From: Stenotrophomonas sp. ZAC14D1_NAIMI4_1
GTDB lineage: Bacteria > Pseudomonadota > Gammaproteobacteria > Xanthomonadales > Xanthomonadaceae
Direction of reading: 5' to 3'
Assembly: GCF_003086775.1 (NCBI RefSeq)
Contig: NZ_CP026001.1
Span: forward strand, 770,407-834,406
Length of the DNA stretch: 64,000 nt
The notes below the pieces were generated by a model. That model saw only the letters and a list, made by a program, of their open reading frames with translations. It was not told the origin of the DNA and did not search any database. Below are positions 46,151 through 56,076 of the stretch, one piece after another. A program made the position numbers and the translations under genes. Each line of letters opens with the position of its first letter. Within the stretch, counting starts at the first letter, position 1.

Positions 46151-47244
46151 GCACCGCCTCCACCCAGGCCACCCAGGCCCGCCCGGTGATGATCCTGGCC
46201 GGCGGTACCGGTGGCCACATCTTCCCCGGCCTGGCCGTGGCCCGCGTGCTGCGCCAGCGCGGCGTGCCGGTCACCTGGATGGGGGCCGACGGTGCGATGG
46301 AAACGCGCCTGGTGCCGCAGCACGACATTCCGATCGACACGCTGGCCATCACTGGCCTGCGCGGCAAGGGCAAGCTGGCCCTGCTGGGCGCGCCGTGGCG
46401 GCTGATGCGCGCCCTGCGCGCGGCCGGCATGATCATCCGCAAGCGCCAGCCGCGTGCCGTGGTCGCCTTCGGTGGCTTCGCCTCCGGCCCCGGTGGCATG
46501 GCCACGCGCCTGCATGGCCTGCCGCTGCTGGTACACGAACAGAACCGTGCGCCGGGCATGACCAACCGCATCCTGGCCCGCTACGCGCGCCGCCTGCTGA
46601 CCGGTTTCCCGGGCACCTTCGCCAAGGGCGAGGAGTTCGTGGGCAACCCGGTGCGCGCGGAAATCGCCGCCATCGCGCCGCCGGAACAGCGCTTCGCCGA
46701 TCGCCAGGGCCCGCTGCGGCTGCTGGTGGTGGGCGGCAGCCAGGGCGCGCGCGCACTCAACACCGGCGTGCCGCAGGCCATTGCTGCACTGGGCAGTGCC
46801 GTGCCGGTGCAGGTGCGCCACCAGAGCGGCGAGAAGCTGCATGCCGAAGCGGTCGAGGCGTATGCCAAGGCCGGCGTGCAGGCTGAAATCACCCCGTTCA
46901 TCGCCGACATGGCCGAGGCCTTCGCCTGGGCTGACCTGGTGGTGTGCCGCGCGGGCGCGTCCACCCTGGCCGAGCTGTGCGCGGTGGGCGTGGGCAGCGT
47001 GCTGGTGCCGTTCCCCGCCGCCGTCGACGATCACCAGACCCGCAATGCGGAGTACCTGGTCGAGCGCGACGCGGCCGTGTTGCTGAAGCAGGATGGAACG
47101 CTGGCCGACGGCATTGCCGCACTGCTGCGCGAACTGTCCGAAAATCCCGCCCGCCGCATGCAGATGGCGCAAGCCGCGCGTGCCCTGGCCAAGGTCGATG
47201 CCGCCGAGCGCATCGCCGATATCATTCTTGAGGAAGCTGTATGA
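46147..47244 (+). CDS. murG: Undecaprenyldiphospho-MurNAc-pentapeptide GlcNAc transferase MurG
   Basis: MurG converts lipid I to lipid II on the cytosolic face of the membrane. This 365-residue GT28 enzyme has [77 protein letters not shown] and [22 protein letters not shown]. All motifs are intact. It overlaps ftsW by 4 bases. Its stop overlaps, as ATGA, a 15-codon mini-ORF that leads to murC. Confidence 0.97.
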   Translation: MSTASTQATQARPVMILAGGTGGHIFPGLAVARVLRQRGVPVTWMGADGAMETRLVPQHDIPIDTLAITGLRGKGKLALLGAPWRLMRALRAAGMIIRKRQPRAVVAFGGFASGPGGMATRLHGLPLLVHEQNRAPGMTNRILARYARRLLTGFPGTFAKGEEFVGNPVRAEIAAIAPPEQRFADRQGPLRLLVVGGSQGARALNTGVPQAIAALGSAVPVQVRHQSGEKLHAEAVEAYAKAGVQAEITPFIADMAEAFAWADLVVCRAGASTLAELCAVGVGSVLVPFPAAVDDHQTRNAEYLVERDAAVLLKQDGTLADGIAALLRELSENPARRMQMAQAARALAKVDAAERIADIILEEAV

Positions 47245-47288
47245 AGAAGGCCCGCCACTGCGCCTGCCACGCGCGAGGCCGCGCATGA
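47241..47288 (+). CDS. Possible 15-codon coupling mini-ORF between murG and murC
   Basis: ATG 47241 sits in the ATGA of the murG stop; 15 codons ([15 protein letters not shown]) later its TGA (47286-47288) lies in the ATGA that holds the murC start codon 47285. The strong ribosome site TGAGGA (47229-47234) is 6 bases upstream of this ATG and about 50 bases from murC. The product would be tiny, basic and Cys-containing. It may serve only to carry terminating ribosomes across the 40-base gap. Real translation is unproven. Confidence 0.35.
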   Translation: MKKARHCACHARGRA

Positions 47289-48721
47289 TCCGCCGCCTGC
47301 ACGACACCAACGACCTGGTGCGCGCGTTCCCGCGCGTGCATTTCGTCGGCATCGGCGGTACCGGCATGAGCGGCATCGCCGAAGTGATGCTGACGCTGGG
47401 CTATGAAGTGTCCGGTTCGGACAACGCCGACAACGCGGCCACCCGCCGCCTGGCCGGCCTGGGTGCGCGCATCATGCGCGGCCACTCGGCGGCCAACGTG
47501 CTGGGCACCGACTGCGTGGTGGTGTCCAGCGCCATCCGCGAAGACAACCCGGAACTGATGGAAGCGCGCAGCCAGCGCATTCCGATCATGCCGCGTGCGG
47601 CCATGCTGGCCGAGCTGATGCGCTTCCGCCGTGGCATCGCCGTGGCCGGCACGCACGGCAAGACCACCACCACCAGCCTGACCGCTGCGGTGCTGAGCGA
47701 AGGTGGCCTGGACCCGACGTTCGTGATCGGTGGCCAGCTGCTGGCCGCCGGTGCCAACGCCAAGCTCGGTGGTGGCCAGTGGCTGGTGGCCGAGGCCGAC
47801 GAAAGCGACGGCAGCTTCCTGCGCCTGAACCCGCTGATGTCGATCATCACGAACATCGATGCCGACCACCTGGAAAACTACGGCAACGATTTCGCCCGCG
47901 TGCAGGCGGCGTTCGCCGAGTTCCTGCAGCGCCTGCCGTTCTACGGCCTGGCCGTGCTGTGCATCGACGACCCGGAAGTGGCCGCACTGGCGGCCAAGAC
48001 CCCGCGCCACGTGATGAGCTACGGCATGAGCCCGCAGGCCGACGTGCGCGCCGAAAACGTGGTGCAGGAAGGCTCGCGCATGCGCTTCACCCTGCGCCTG
48101 CCGCAGGGCACCAGCCAGGAAGTGGTGCTGGCCCTGCCGGGCAAGCACAACGTGCTGAACGCGCTGGCCGCCGCTGCGGTCGGCTGGCAGCTGGGCGTGG
48201 CCCCGGACGCGATCGCGCGTGCACTGGAAAGCTTCGCCGGCGTCGGTCGCCGCTTCAACGACCTGGGCGAAGTGACCACCGCCAGCGGCGCCAAGGTGCG
48301 CATCATCGACGACTACGGCCACCACCCCAGCGAGCTGGAAGCGGTGTTCGCCGCCGCCCGCGGTGGCTGGACCGACAAGCGCCTGGTGGTGGCGTTCCAG
48401 CCGCACCGCTACAGCCGTACCCGTGACCAGTTCGACAAGTTTGCCGCCGTGCTGTCCAGCGTCGATGCGCTGGTGCTGAGCGAGGTCTACCCGGCCGGCG
48501 AAGAGCCGATTGCCGGTGCCGATTCGCACGCCCTGGCCCGCGCCATCCGTGCGCGTGGCCGCAGCGAACCGGTGGTGGTGGGCAAGGCGGCCGAGCTGGC
48601 AACGGTGCTGCCGGACGTGCTGCAGGACGGTGACCTGCTGCTGATGATGGGGGCGGGCGACATCGGCGCCGTCGCCAGCCACATCGCCGTGGAAGGCTTC
48701 AAGGCGGAGGGCCAGGCGTGA
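47285..48721 (+). CDS. murC: UDP-MurNAc-L-alanine ligase MurC
   Basis: MurC adds the first stem-peptide residue, L-Ala. This 478-residue Mur ligase has the N-terminal Rossmann motif [23 protein letters not shown] loop [46 protein letters not shown] and [20 protein letters not shown]. It is complete. It is the only gene within the mraZ-ftsA run with a gap before it (40 bases), filled by the mini-ORF. It overlaps ddlB by 4 bases. Confidence 0.97.
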   Translation: MIRRLHDTNDLVRAFPRVHFVGIGGTGMSGIAEVMLTLGYEVSGSDNADNAATRRLAGLGARIMRGHSAANVLGTDCVVVSSAIREDNPELMEARSQRIPIMPRAAMLAELMRFRRGIAVAGTHGKTTTTSLTAAVLSEGGLDPTFVIGGQLLAAGANAKLGGGQWLVAEADESDGSFLRLNPLMSIITNIDADHLENYGNDFARVQAAFAEFLQRLPFYGLAVLCIDDPEVAALAAKTPRHVMSYGMSPQADVRAENVVQEGSRMRFTLRLPQGTSQEVVLALPGKHNVLNALAAAAVGWQLGVAPDAIARALESFAGVGRRFNDLGEVTTASGAKVRIIDDYGHHPSELEAVFAAARGGWTDKRLVVAFQPHRYSRTRDQFDKFAAVLSSVDALVLSEVYPAGEEPIAGADSHALARAIRARGRSEPVVVGKAAELATVLPDVLQDGDLLLMMGAGDIGAVASHIAVEGFKAEGQA

Positions 48722-49680
48722 GCGCACTGACCTTCCCGCCGCTGCGCGCCACCGACCCGGCCGTGTTCGGCCGCGTCGCGGTGCTGCTGGGCGGCAGTTC
48801 CAGCGAACGCGAGGTGTCGCTGGATTCGGGCCGCAACGTACTTGAAGCGCTGCAGTCGCGCGGCGTCGATGCGGTTGCCGTGGATGGCATCCCGGCGCTG
48901 GCCACGGCGCTGGCCGCCGGCGGCATCGACCGCGTGTTCAACATCCTGCACGGCCACAACGGTGGCGGTGAGGACGGCATCGTGCAGGGCCTGATGGACG
49001 CCTTCGGCGTGCCGTACACCGGTTCCGACGTGCTGGGTTCGGCGCTGAGCATGGACAAGATCCGCACCAAGCAGGTGTGGCTGTCGCTGGGCCTGCCGAC
49101 CCCGCAGTACCGCAAGGTGACCGCGGAGAACGTGCACGCCAACGCGGCCGAACTCGGCCTGCCGGTGGTGGTCAAGCCGGCCAACGAAGGTTCCAGCGTG
49201 GGCATCAGCAGGGTGACCGACGAGGCCGGCCTGGACGAGGCGGTGGCCCTGGCTGCGCGCTACGACGGCCAGCTGCTGATGGAACAGATGGTGGTGGGCG
49301 ACGAGCTGACCGTGGCCATCCTGGGCGATGTCGCGCTGCCGTCGATCCGCATCGTGCCAAAGGGCCAGTGGTACGACTACAACGCCAAGTACATCGCCGA
49401 GGACACCCAGTACCTGTGCCCGGGCCTGGACGGCGCCGACGAAGACGAGATCCGCCGCATCGCCCTGGCCGCGTTCCGTGCTGCCGGCTGCCGTGGCTGG
49501 GGTCGCGTCGACGTGATGCGCGACCGCGCCAGTGGCCGCTTCTTCCTGCTGGAAGTGAACACCGCGCCGGGCATGACCAGCCACTCGCTGGTGCCCAAGG
49601 CTGCAGCGCAGGCTGGCATCGGTTTCGAGGAACTGGTGTGGCGCGTGCTGGAACAGACCCTGGAGGCAACGCACGCATGA
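48718..49680 (+). CDS. ddlB: D-alanine-D-alanine ligase
   Basis: Ddl makes the D-Ala-D-Ala substrate of MurF. This 320-residue ATP-grasp enzyme has [86 protein letters not shown] and [19 protein letters not shown]. The start is GTG 48718 within GTGA, overlapping murC. ddlB between murC and ftsQ is the usual dcw order. All catalytic segments look intact. Confidence 0.97.
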   Translation: MSALTFPPLRATDPAVFGRVAVLLGGSSSEREVSLDSGRNVLEALQSRGVDAVAVDGIPALATALAAGGIDRVFNILHGHNGGGEDGIVQGLMDAFGVPYTGSDVLGSALSMDKIRTKQVWLSLGLPTPQYRKVTAENVHANAAELGLPVVVKPANEGSSVGISRVTDEAGLDEAVALAARYDGQLLMEQMVVGDELTVAILGDVALPSIRIVPKGQWYDYNAKYIAEDTQYLCPGLDGADEDEIRRIALAAFRAAGCRGWGRVDVMRDRASGRFFLLEVNTAPGMTSHSLVPKAAAQAGIGFEELVWRVLEQTLEATHA

Positions 49681-50426
49681 ACGCGCTGCTGCGCATCTTC
49701 GTCTGGCTGTTGGCCCTGTCGGTGGTTGCACTGCCGGTGGTGGCCGTGGTCAATGGCTGGGTCGGCGCCGAGCGCTGGCCGCTGGCGAAGCTGCGCGTGC
49801 ACGGTGAGTTCAAGCGGGTACCGCCGGAACAACTGCAGCAGGTGCTGCTGCCGTACGCGCATGCCGGCTTCTTCGCGGTCAAGCTGCAGGACGCGCAGGA
49901 CGCCCTGGAAAAACTGCCATGGGTGGAAAGCGCGCGCGTGCGAAAGCAGTGGCCGGACGTGCTGGAAGTGACCCTGATCGAGCACAAGCCGTTCGCGCGC
50001 TGGGGCGAAGGCCGCCTGCTGTCCGAGCAGGGCAAGCTGTTCCCCACGCCGAAGAAGCTGGCCGACCTGCAGCTGCCCGAGCTGGATGGCCCGGACAGCC
50101 AGACCGAAGAAGTGGTGAAGCTGTACAACGATGCACGCGCGCTGTTCGCACCGGCCGGCGTGGACGTGCGCCGCCTGACCATGGACGCGCGCGGCAGCTG
50201 GTCGCTGCTGCTGAGCAATGGCACCGAAGTGGTGGTCGGCCGTGACGATGCCCGCTCGCGCCTGCAGCGCTTCGTGCGCGTGCTGCCGCAGCTGGCCAAC
50301 CAGGCTGCGCCGATCGAGCGCGCCGACCTCCGATACACCAATGGTTTCACCCTGAGCTGGGGAACGCCGGCCACGCCGGCCGGCGCACCCGCGACCCCGG
50401 CCAGAAGAACGCAGGAAAGGACATGA
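49677..50426 (+). CDS. ftsQ: Cell division protein FtsQ
   Basis: This 249-residue bitopic protein has one N-terminal membrane helix ([20 protein letters not shown]), a POTRA domain ([20 protein letters not shown] to about residue 105, with [20 protein letters not shown]) and the beta domain. It bridges early and late divisome proteins and binds FtsL/FtsB. The C-terminus has a Pro/Ala stretch ([13 protein letters not shown]). It overlaps ddlB and ftsA by 4 bases each. Confidence 0.95.
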   Translation: MNALLRIFVWLLALSVVALPVVAVVNGWVGAERWPLAKLRVHGEFKRVPPEQLQQVLLPYAHAGFFAVKLQDAQDALEKLPWVESARVRKQWPDVLEVTLIEHKPFARWGEGRLLSEQGKLFPTPKKLADLQLPELDGPDSQTEEVVKLYNDARALFAPAGVDVRRLTMDARGSWSLLLSNGTEVVVGRDDARSRLQRFVRVLPQLANQAAPIERADLRYTNGFTLSWGTPATPAGAPATPARRTQERT

Positions 50427-51658
50427 ATCGCAAGGGTGACAAATCGCTGATCGTCGGCCTGGATATCGGCACCTCCAAGGTGGTGGCGCTGGTGGGCGAG
50501 TATTCGCCGGGCAATCCGATCGAAGTGATCGGCATCGGCTCGCACGAGTCGCGCGGCCTCAAGCGCGGCGTGGTGGTGGACATCGAATCGACCGTGCAGT
50601 CGATCCAGCGCGCGGTGGAAGAAGCCGAGCTGATGGCCGGCTGCGAGATCCGCTCGGTGTACGCCTCCATTTCCGGCAACCACGTGCAGTGCAAGAACTC
50701 GCCCGGCATCGTGCCGATCCGCGACGGCGAAGTGACCTGGGGCGACCTGGATCGCGTGCTCGATGCGGCCAAGGCGGTGGCGATCCCGGCTGACCAGAAG
50801 ATCCTGCATGCGATCCCGCGCGAGTACGTGCTGGACGACTCGCAGGAAGGCATCCGCAACCCGGTCGGCATGACCGGCGTGCGCCTGGAAGTGCACGCCC
50901 ACCTGGTGGTCTGCGCGCAGTCCGCTGCAGCCAACATCAGCAAGTGCGTGCAGCGCTGCGGCCTGCAGGTGGACGACCTGGTGCTGTCCTCGCTCGCCTC
51001 CAGCGTGGCGGTGCTGACCGCCGACGAAAAGGAGCTGGGCGTGGTGCTGGTGGACATGGGCGCCGGCACCACCGACATCGCCGTGTTCGTGCAGGGCGCG
51101 ATCTGCCACACCGCCTCGCTGCCGATCGCCGGCGACCACGTGACCAACGACATCGCGCACATGCTGCGCACGCCGACCCCGGAAGCCGAGCAGATCAAGG
51201 TGCGCTACGCCTGCGCCCTGGCCCAGCTGGCCACCGCCGAGGAAAGCATCCAGGTGCCGTCGGTGGGCGACCGCCCGCCGCGCCGCATGCCGCGCCATTC
51301 GCTGGCGCAGGCAGTGCAGGGCCGCTACGAGGAAATCTTCGAGATGGTGCAGGCCGAACTGCGCCGCTCCGGCTTCGAGGAACTGGTGCGCGCCGGCCTG
51401 GTGCTGACCGGTGGCGCCTCGAAGATGGAAGGCGTGGTCGAACTGGCCGAGGAAATGCTGCAGATGCCGGTACGCGTGGGCATTCCGCAGCACGTCACCG
51501 GCCTGGGCGAAGTGGTGGGCAACCCGGTGCATGCCACCGGCGTGGGCCTGCTGCTGATGGGCAGCCAGAACGAGCATCCGCGCCGGCCGTCGCTGCCGAC
51601 CGGACGCGCGGGCAGCATGTTCAAGAAACTCAAGACCTGGTTCCGCGGCGAATTCTGA
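50423..51658 (+). CDS. ftsA: Cell division protein FtsA
   Basis: This 411-residue actin-like ATPase tethers FtsZ to the membrane. Phosphate 1 motif is LIVGLDIGTSKVVALVGEY; the 1C domain is present (KRGVVVDIESTVQSIQRAVE). VVLVDMGAGTTDIAVF and GLVLTGGASKMEGVVELAE are the phosphate 2 and adenosine motifs. The C-terminal amphipathic membrane-targeting helix is MFKKLKTWFRGEF. Complete and standard. It overlaps ftsQ by 4 bases; a 161-base gap to ftsZ follows. Confidence 0.97.
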   Translation: MNRKGDKSLIVGLDIGTSKVVALVGEYSPGNPIEVIGIGSHESRGLKRGVVVDIESTVQSIQRAVEEAELMAGCEIRSVYASISGNHVQCKNSPGIVPIRDGEVTWGDLDRVLDAAKAVAIPADQKILHAIPREYVLDDSQEGIRNPVGMTGVRLEVHAHLVVCAQSAAANISKCVQRCGLQVDDLVLSSLASSVAVLTADEKELGVVLVDMGAGTTDIAVFVQGAICHTASLPIAGDHVTNDIAHMLRTPTPEAEQIKVRYACALAQLATAEESIQVPSVGDRPPRRMPRHSLAQAVQGRYEEIFEMVQAELRRSGFEELVRAGLVLTGGASKMEGVVELAEEMLQMPVRVGIPQHVTGLGEVVGNPVHATGVGLLLMGSQNEHPRRPSLPTGRAGSMFKKLKTWFRGEF

Positions 51659-51819
51659 CGCGGAACCTGCACCACCCGGGTCCGCCCGGTTGCATTACCG
51701 GCAACACGACGCAACAACGCAACACACAACCCACACAGCCGCACCGGCAACATGACGCGCAAAGGCAGGAGGCCTGAACGCCCATGCCACCGACAAGCGG
51801 ATACAACGAGGACACGGAC

Positions 51820-53055
51820 ATGGCGCATTTTGAACTGATCGAAAAGATGGCACCCAATGCGGTGATCAAGGTGGTTGGCGTGGGCGGCGGCGGCGGCAAT
51901 GCCGTGGCGCACATGGTCAACTCGGCAGTGGATGGCGTGGAATTCATCACCGCCAACACCGACTCGCAGGCCATCAAGAATTGCGGTGCCAAGCTGCAGC
52001 TGCAGCTGGGTACCAACGTGACCAAGGGCCTGGGCGCAGGCGCGAACCCGGAAGTCGGCCGCCAGGCCGCGCTGGAAGACCGTGAGCGCATCATGGACGC
52101 GCTGCAGGGTGCGGACATGGTGTTCATCACCGCCGGCATGGGCGGCGGCACCGGCACCGGTGCTGCACCGGTGGTGGCGCAGCTGGCCAAGGAAATGGGC
52201 ATCCTGACCGTGGCCGTGGTCACCAAGCCGTTCCCGTTCGAAGGCCGTCGCCGCATGCAGGTGGCGCTGAAGGGCATCGAGGAACTGAGCCAGCACTGCG
52301 ACTCGCTGATCACCATCCCGAACGAAAAGCTGATCACCGTGCTGGGCCGCAACGCCACCATGATCCAGGCCTTCCGTGCCGCCAACGACGTGCTGCAGGG
52401 CGCCGTGCAGGGCATCGCCGACCTGATCGTGCGTCCGGGCCTGATCAACGTCGACTTCGCCGACGTGCGCACCGTCATGTCCGAAATGGGCCTGGCGATG
52501 ATGGGTACCGGCACCGCCCGCGGCGATGACCGCGCCCAGGCCGCCGCCGAAGCCGCCATCCAGAACCCGCTGCTGGACGACGTCAACCTGGCCGGTGCCA
52601 ACGGCATCCTGGTCAACATCACCGCCGGCGCCGACTTCACCATGGCCGAGTTCGACGAGATCGGCCGCACCATCGATGGCTTCGCTTCCGAAGACGCCAC
52701 CGTGGTGGTGGGTACCGTGCTCGACCCGGACATGCAGGACGAAGTGCGCGTGACCGTGGTGGCCACCGGCCTGAACCGTGTCTCGGCCAGCAAGAGCCAG
52801 CGCCCGGGCGAGCGTGCACCGATCAAGCTGGTGCGCAACGCGACCACCGGCCAGCCGGAGTTCGGCGACTTCGACAACGGTGGCGACGCCGTGTCCAAGG
52901 CCGTCGGCGGCATGGGCCTGGGCCTGCGTCGTGCCAGCAGCGACAGCGTGGCCGCTTCGACCCCGTCGGCGCCGGCTTCCTCGGCCCCGGCTTCGGCTGA
53001 ACTGCCCAACGATTACCTGGACATCCCGGCCTTCCTGCGCCGCCAGGCGGACTAA
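51820..53055 (+). CDS. ftsZ: Cell division GTPase FtsZ
   Basis: This 411-residue tubulin homologue forms the division ring. [16 protein letters not shown] begins the GTP-binding domain. The tubulin signature [14 protein letters not shown] lies near residue 108, and the T7 loop [15 protein letters not shown] supplies catalytic Asp. A short variable linker is followed by the conserved C-terminal peptide [12 protein letters not shown] that binds FtsA and ZipA. ATG 51820 is chosen because ACGAGGAC lies upstream and M-A-H-F-E-L is the family start; an ATG 12 codons earlier is in frame. Confidence 0.97.
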   Translation: MAHFELIEKMAPNAVIKVVGVGGGGGNAVAHMVNSAVDGVEFITANTDSQAIKNCGAKLQLQLGTNVTKGLGAGANPEVGRQAALEDRERIMDALQGADMVFITAGMGGGTGTGAAPVVAQLAKEMGILTVAVVTKPFPFEGRRRMQVALKGIEELSQHCDSLITIPNEKLITVLGRNATMIQAFRAANDVLQGAVQGIADLIVRPGLINVDFADVRTVMSEMGLAMMGTGTARGDDRAQAAAEAAIQNPLLDDVNLAGANGILVNITAGADFTMAEFDEIGRTIDGFASEDATVVVGTVLDPDMQDEVRVTVVATGLNRVSASKSQRPGERAPIKLVRNATTGQPEFGDFDNGGDAVSKAVGGMGLGLRRASSDSVAASTPSAPASSAPASAELPNDYLDIPAFLRRQAD

Positions 53056-53239
53056 GCGGAGCTGCCCGGGGCTTGTCCCCCCCGGGTTGCGCCACCATGT
53101 CCTGATAATGCGGGCGCCGGGCCAGGATGGGCCCGGCCGCCTTGCTTGACGCGTGTCCCACCGGCAGCCTGCAGAGGCGTTTCAGCCGGGGTATGGGACC
53201 GTGCGTGTTAATCTAGCGTGTCACTTCCGGTCTACCCCC

Positions 53240-54151
53240 ATGATCCAGCAACGCACCCTCAAGAACACGATCCGCGCCACCGGCGTTGGCCTGCACAGCG
53301 GTGACAAGGTCTACATGACCCTGCGCCCGGCACCGGTCAACCATGGCATCGTGTTCCGGCGCGTGGACCTGGACCCGGTGGTGGAAGTGCCGGCCAAGGC
53401 CGAACTGGTCACCGAAGTGACCCTGTGCACCGGCCTGACCTGCAACGACGCCAAGATCCAGACCGTCGAACACCTGATGTCGGCATTGGCCGGCCTGGGT
53501 GTGGACAACATCATCGTCGAACTGTCCTCGGCCGAGCTGCCGATCATGGACGGTTCGTCCGGCCCGTTCGTGTTCCTGCTGCAGTCGGCAGGCATCGTGG
53601 AGCAGGACGCGCCCAAGCGTTTCATCCGCGTGCTGAAGACCGTGGAGGTGACCGAGGGCGACAAGGTGGCCCGCTTCACCCCGTATGAGGGGTACAAGCT
53701 GGGCTTCACCATCCAGTTCGACCACCCGATGATCCCGGCCAAGCAGTCGCGCCAGGAAATCGAGTTCTCGACGATGGCCTACACCAAGGAAATCTCCCGC
53801 GCGCGCACCTTCGGCTTCATGCGCGACCTGGAGTACATGCGCGAGCGCAACCTCGGCCTGGGCGGTTCGATGGACAACGCCATCGTGCTCGACGAGTTCC
53901 GCGTGCTCAACGAAGACGGCCTGCGTTACGCCGACGAATTCGTGCGCCACAAGATCCTCGATGCGATCGGCGACCTGTACCTGGCCGGTGGCCAGGTGCT
54001 GGGTGCCTACGAGGGCTTCAAGTCCGGCCACGCGCTCAACAACAAGCTGGTGCGGGCGCTGATGGCCGACGCCACCGCCTGGGAGTGGGTGACCTATGAG
54101 TCGCCGACCGCCGAAGATCCGGTGGTGTACGCCGTCCCGGCCTACGCCTGA
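53240..54151 (+). CDS. lpxC: UDP-3-O-acyl-N-acetylglucosamine deacetylase LpxC
   Basis: LpxC catalyses the committed step of lipid A synthesis in the cytosol. The 303 residues contain the zinc and catalytic residues H78 ([13 protein letters not shown]), H237 and D241 ([11 protein letters not shown]) and H264 (SGHALNNK), at the spacing expected. ATG 53240 is the conserved start ([20 protein letters not shown]). A TAATCT-like -10 box near 53208 suggests its own promoter. It follows ftsZ by 184 bases and is closed by a terminator. Confidence 0.97.
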   Translation: MIQQRTLKNTIRATGVGLHSGDKVYMTLRPAPVNHGIVFRRVDLDPVVEVPAKAELVTEVTLCTGLTCNDAKIQTVEHLMSALAGLGVDNIIVELSSAELPIMDGSSGPFVFLLQSAGIVEQDAPKRFIRVLKTVEVTEGDKVARFTPYEGYKLGFTIQFDHPMIPAKQSRQEIEFSTMAYTKEISRARTFGFMRDLEYMRERNLGLGGSMDNAIVLDEFRVLNEDGLRYADEFVRHKILDAIGDLYLAGGQVLGAYEGFKSGHALNNKLVRALMADATAWEWVTYESPTAEDPVVYAVPAYA

Positions 54152-54181
54152 TCGTTCCAGGTTGTTGAAATAAAACAGGAA

Positions 54182-54210
54182 AACGCCGCCTTCCAGGGCG
54201 GCGTTGTCGT
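54182..54210 (+). terminator. Intrinsic terminator after lpxC
   Basis: AACGCCGCC-TTCCAG-GGCGGCGTT followed by TGTCGTTT: nine base pairs with a moderate T tract, 30 bases after the lpxC stop. Confidence 0.75.
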
Positions 54211-54433
54211 TTCCGGGCGCCGCTGGCTGAATGGCGCAGCGGGTAAAGCGACTGTCGGCTCCGGATCACGGTTTTGTGAACCAGACCGTCTGGAAGCCTG
54301 AATATAACGATTATTTAACAACAATCTAACGACTCGACCACCCGGGGCGGCTAGGATGCGACCCGGCCCCCGAAAATGTTTCACGCTGCGGTGACACGCG
54401 CGACGGGGATCGGAGCAGGATGCTCCGTTGTCC
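54211..54433. other. Gap between lpxC and dciA with an A/T-rich patch
   Basis: No gene is seen. Bases about 54299-54331 (GAATATAACGATTATTTAAC and on) are strikingly A/T-rich for this genome and could hold a promoter. GGAGCA-GGA-TGCTCC (54412-54426) is a short hairpin near the dciA 3' end. Confidence 0.35.
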
Positions 54434-54883
54434 TCAGGACCCTTGCTTCGGTTTGACCGGGGCATCCTGCAGGGCCGCCAAGGCGTCGCGTAGCCCTTTG
54501 TGCGTGGCGGCTGAAACTGCGTGGGGGCCATTCCGGTTGTCGTGCGCTGGGGAGCGCGTGGGAGTGGGAGACGCAGTCTTGATGGTCACCTTGGTGGCCT
54601 TCAGCCCGATGGACCGGGCCGCGTCGAGCAACTGGGCTTCGGCAAGCCGCAACTTGGCATGCCAGACCGGTGATTCGACGAGAAAAATGAGGTGTTCCCC
54701 GTCCACATTGGCCAGCCGGCAACGGTTGCGCAACGCGGGCGGTAACTGGGGGCGCAACTGACGGTCCAGCGCATCGAGCCACAGGGCACGACGCAGAGGG
54801 TTCCCGCTTTTGTCCGCCATCACTGCATCCAGTGCCGGTTTCGGCCTGGTCGCGGGACGAACGCTGGATTTCGGCTCAGACAT
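54434..54883 (-). CDS. dciA: DUF721 / DciA-like protein
   Basis: This 149-residue protein has a DUF721 core (about residues 35-100). Conserved strands include LPPALRNRCRLANVDGEHLI and FLVESPVWHAKLRLAEAQLL, ending in a KH-like alpha/beta fold, and IGLKATKVTIKTA. The N- and C-terminal ends are basic and Pro/Ala-rich. DciA proteins load or assist the replicative helicase DnaB in bacteria lacking DnaC. lpxC-dciA-M23-secA is a common order in gammaproteobacteria, with dciA on the opposite strand. Its start codon is only 12 bases from the start of the divergent M23 gene. Confidence 0.88.
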   Translation of the reverse strand: MSEPKSSVRPATRPKPALDAVMADKSGNPLRRALWLDALDRQLRPQLPPALRNRCRLANVDGEHLIFLVESPVWHAKLRLAEAQLLDAARSIGLKATKVTIKTASPTPTRSPAHDNRNGPHAVSAATHKGLRDALAALQDAPVKPKQGS

Positions 54884-54895
54884 GAAAACTCACTG

Positions 54896-55849
54896 ATGGC
54901 ATTCAAAAAGATCGTAATCAAAACGCGTGAAGGGCAGGCCAAATCGCCGATCGCGCGTTTGCGGTTCTATTTCGAGGACCGCCCCCGCGCCCTGCTGGGC
55001 AGCGTGCTCGGGGTAGGCTGCATTATCGGCCTTGCCGGTGGCTTTGGCGCCAGCGCGCTGAACGACTCGCGCCTGCAGGCCAAGGTCGACCGCCAGGAAG
55101 CTGAACTGGCCAAGGTCCAGCGCGATGCGCAGACCCAGGTCAACGCACTGGCCGCCCGGCTGGGCGAGCTGCAGGCACAGGCCACCCGCCTGAACGCCCT
55201 CGGCGAGCGCCTGACCCAGATGGGCAAGCTGGAAGACGGCGAGTTCGACTTCAACGAGACCCCCGGCCTGGGTGACGGCGATGCCGGCGGCCCGACCGCG
55301 GACATCCCGGTCAAGGACGTCAACGCCGACTTACAGGTGCTGGAGCAGCGCTTCGCTGCTTCAGGCCGCCAATTGTCGGTGATGGAATCGCTGATGTTCG
55401 ACCACCAGCTGCAGCAGAACGCCGTGCCCTCGCGCATGCCGATCCGCAACAGCTACGTCACCTCCGGCTTCGGCACCCGTGCCGACCCGTTCGGCCGCGG
55501 TGCCGCCACCCACAAGGGCATGGACTTCCACGCCCGCGTCGGCGACCCGGTGATGTCCGTGGCCGATGGCGTGGTCAGCTTCTCCGGCGTGAAGGGCGGC
55601 TACGGCAACGTGGTCGACGTCGACCATGGCAACGGCTATGTCACCCGCTACGCGCACAATTCGCGCCTGGTGGTGAAGGTAGGTGACCTGGTCCGTGCCG
55701 GCCAGGAGGTGGCCAAGGCCGGTTCCACCGGCCGCTCCACCGGTGCCCACGTGCACTTCGAGGTGTGGGAGAACGGCAACGTGGTCAACCCGCGCAAGTT
55801 CCTCGGCGACGGCGGCAATACCCCGGTCGGCCGCATCAGCCGCGGTTGA
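54896..55849 (+). CDS. Membrane-anchored M23 family metallopeptidase
   Basis: This 317-residue protein has a short cytosolic end and one membrane helix (ALLGSVLGVGCIIGLAGGFG, about residues 32-52). A periplasmic coiled coil follows (residues 60-115), then the LytM/M23 domain. Zinc and catalytic residues are visible: H206-K-G-M-D210-F and H285-V-H287-F-E, so it should be an active peptidoglycan endopeptidase, unlike EnvC-type activators. It occupies the place of secM between lpxC and secA in E. coli. It is divergent from dciA with a 12-base gap, so its promoter must lie inside dciA. Confidence 0.92.
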   Translation: MAFKKIVIKTREGQAKSPIARLRFYFEDRPRALLGSVLGVGCIIGLAGGFGASALNDSRLQAKVDRQEAELAKVQRDAQTQVNALAARLGELQAQATRLNALGERLTQMGKLEDGEFDFNETPGLGDGDAGGPTADIPVKDVNADLQVLEQRFAASGRQLSVMESLMFDHQLQQNAVPSRMPIRNSYVTSGFGTRADPFGRGAATHKGMDFHARVGDPVMSVADGVVSFSGVKGGYGNVVDVDHGNGYVTRYAHNSRLVVKVGDLVRAGQEVAKAGSTGRSTGAHVHFEVWENGNVVNPRKFLGDGGNTPVGRISRG

Positions 55850-55860
55850 ACCCGCTTTGG

Positions 55861-55930
55861 GTAGTGCCGGCCGCTGGCCGGCAATTCCTTGGGTGACCGA
55901 ACGAGGTTGCCGGCCAGCGGCCGGCACTAC
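55861..55930. repeat. Outward-facing GTAGTGCCGGCC palindrome pair
   Basis: GTAGTGCCGGCCGCTGGCCGG at 55861 and its inverted copy ending GGCCGGCACTAC at 55930, about 25 bases apart: a GTAG...CTAC dimer between the M23 gene and secA. Confidence 0.68.
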
Positions 55931-55986
55931 CCCACGGGGTTGAAACCCCTCGTGTCCGTCCCAAGCTACAATGGGTGTTGCCATCG

Positions 55987-56012
55987 ACAGGGCGCCAGGC
56001 GCCCTGTTTCGT
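55987..56012 (+). terminator. Hairpin with T tract between the M23 gene and secA
   Basis: ACAGGGC-GCCAGGC-GCCCTGT followed by TTCGTTT. It could end the M23 transcript. However, a TACAAT box at 55967-55972 could be the secA promoter, in which case the hairpin lies in the secA leader and may affect its expression. Confidence 0.5.
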
Positions 56013-56076
56013 TTGCGGCGATCGGATCCCCGGGGGGGAGGCCGGGCCGCTGTGTCCATCCAACCCGGTTCCTTCA

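Noticed and set aside
51784..51819. Earlier ATG giving FtsZ 12 extra residues
   Set aside because: The ribosome site and the conserved M-A-H-F-E-L start favour ATG 51820.
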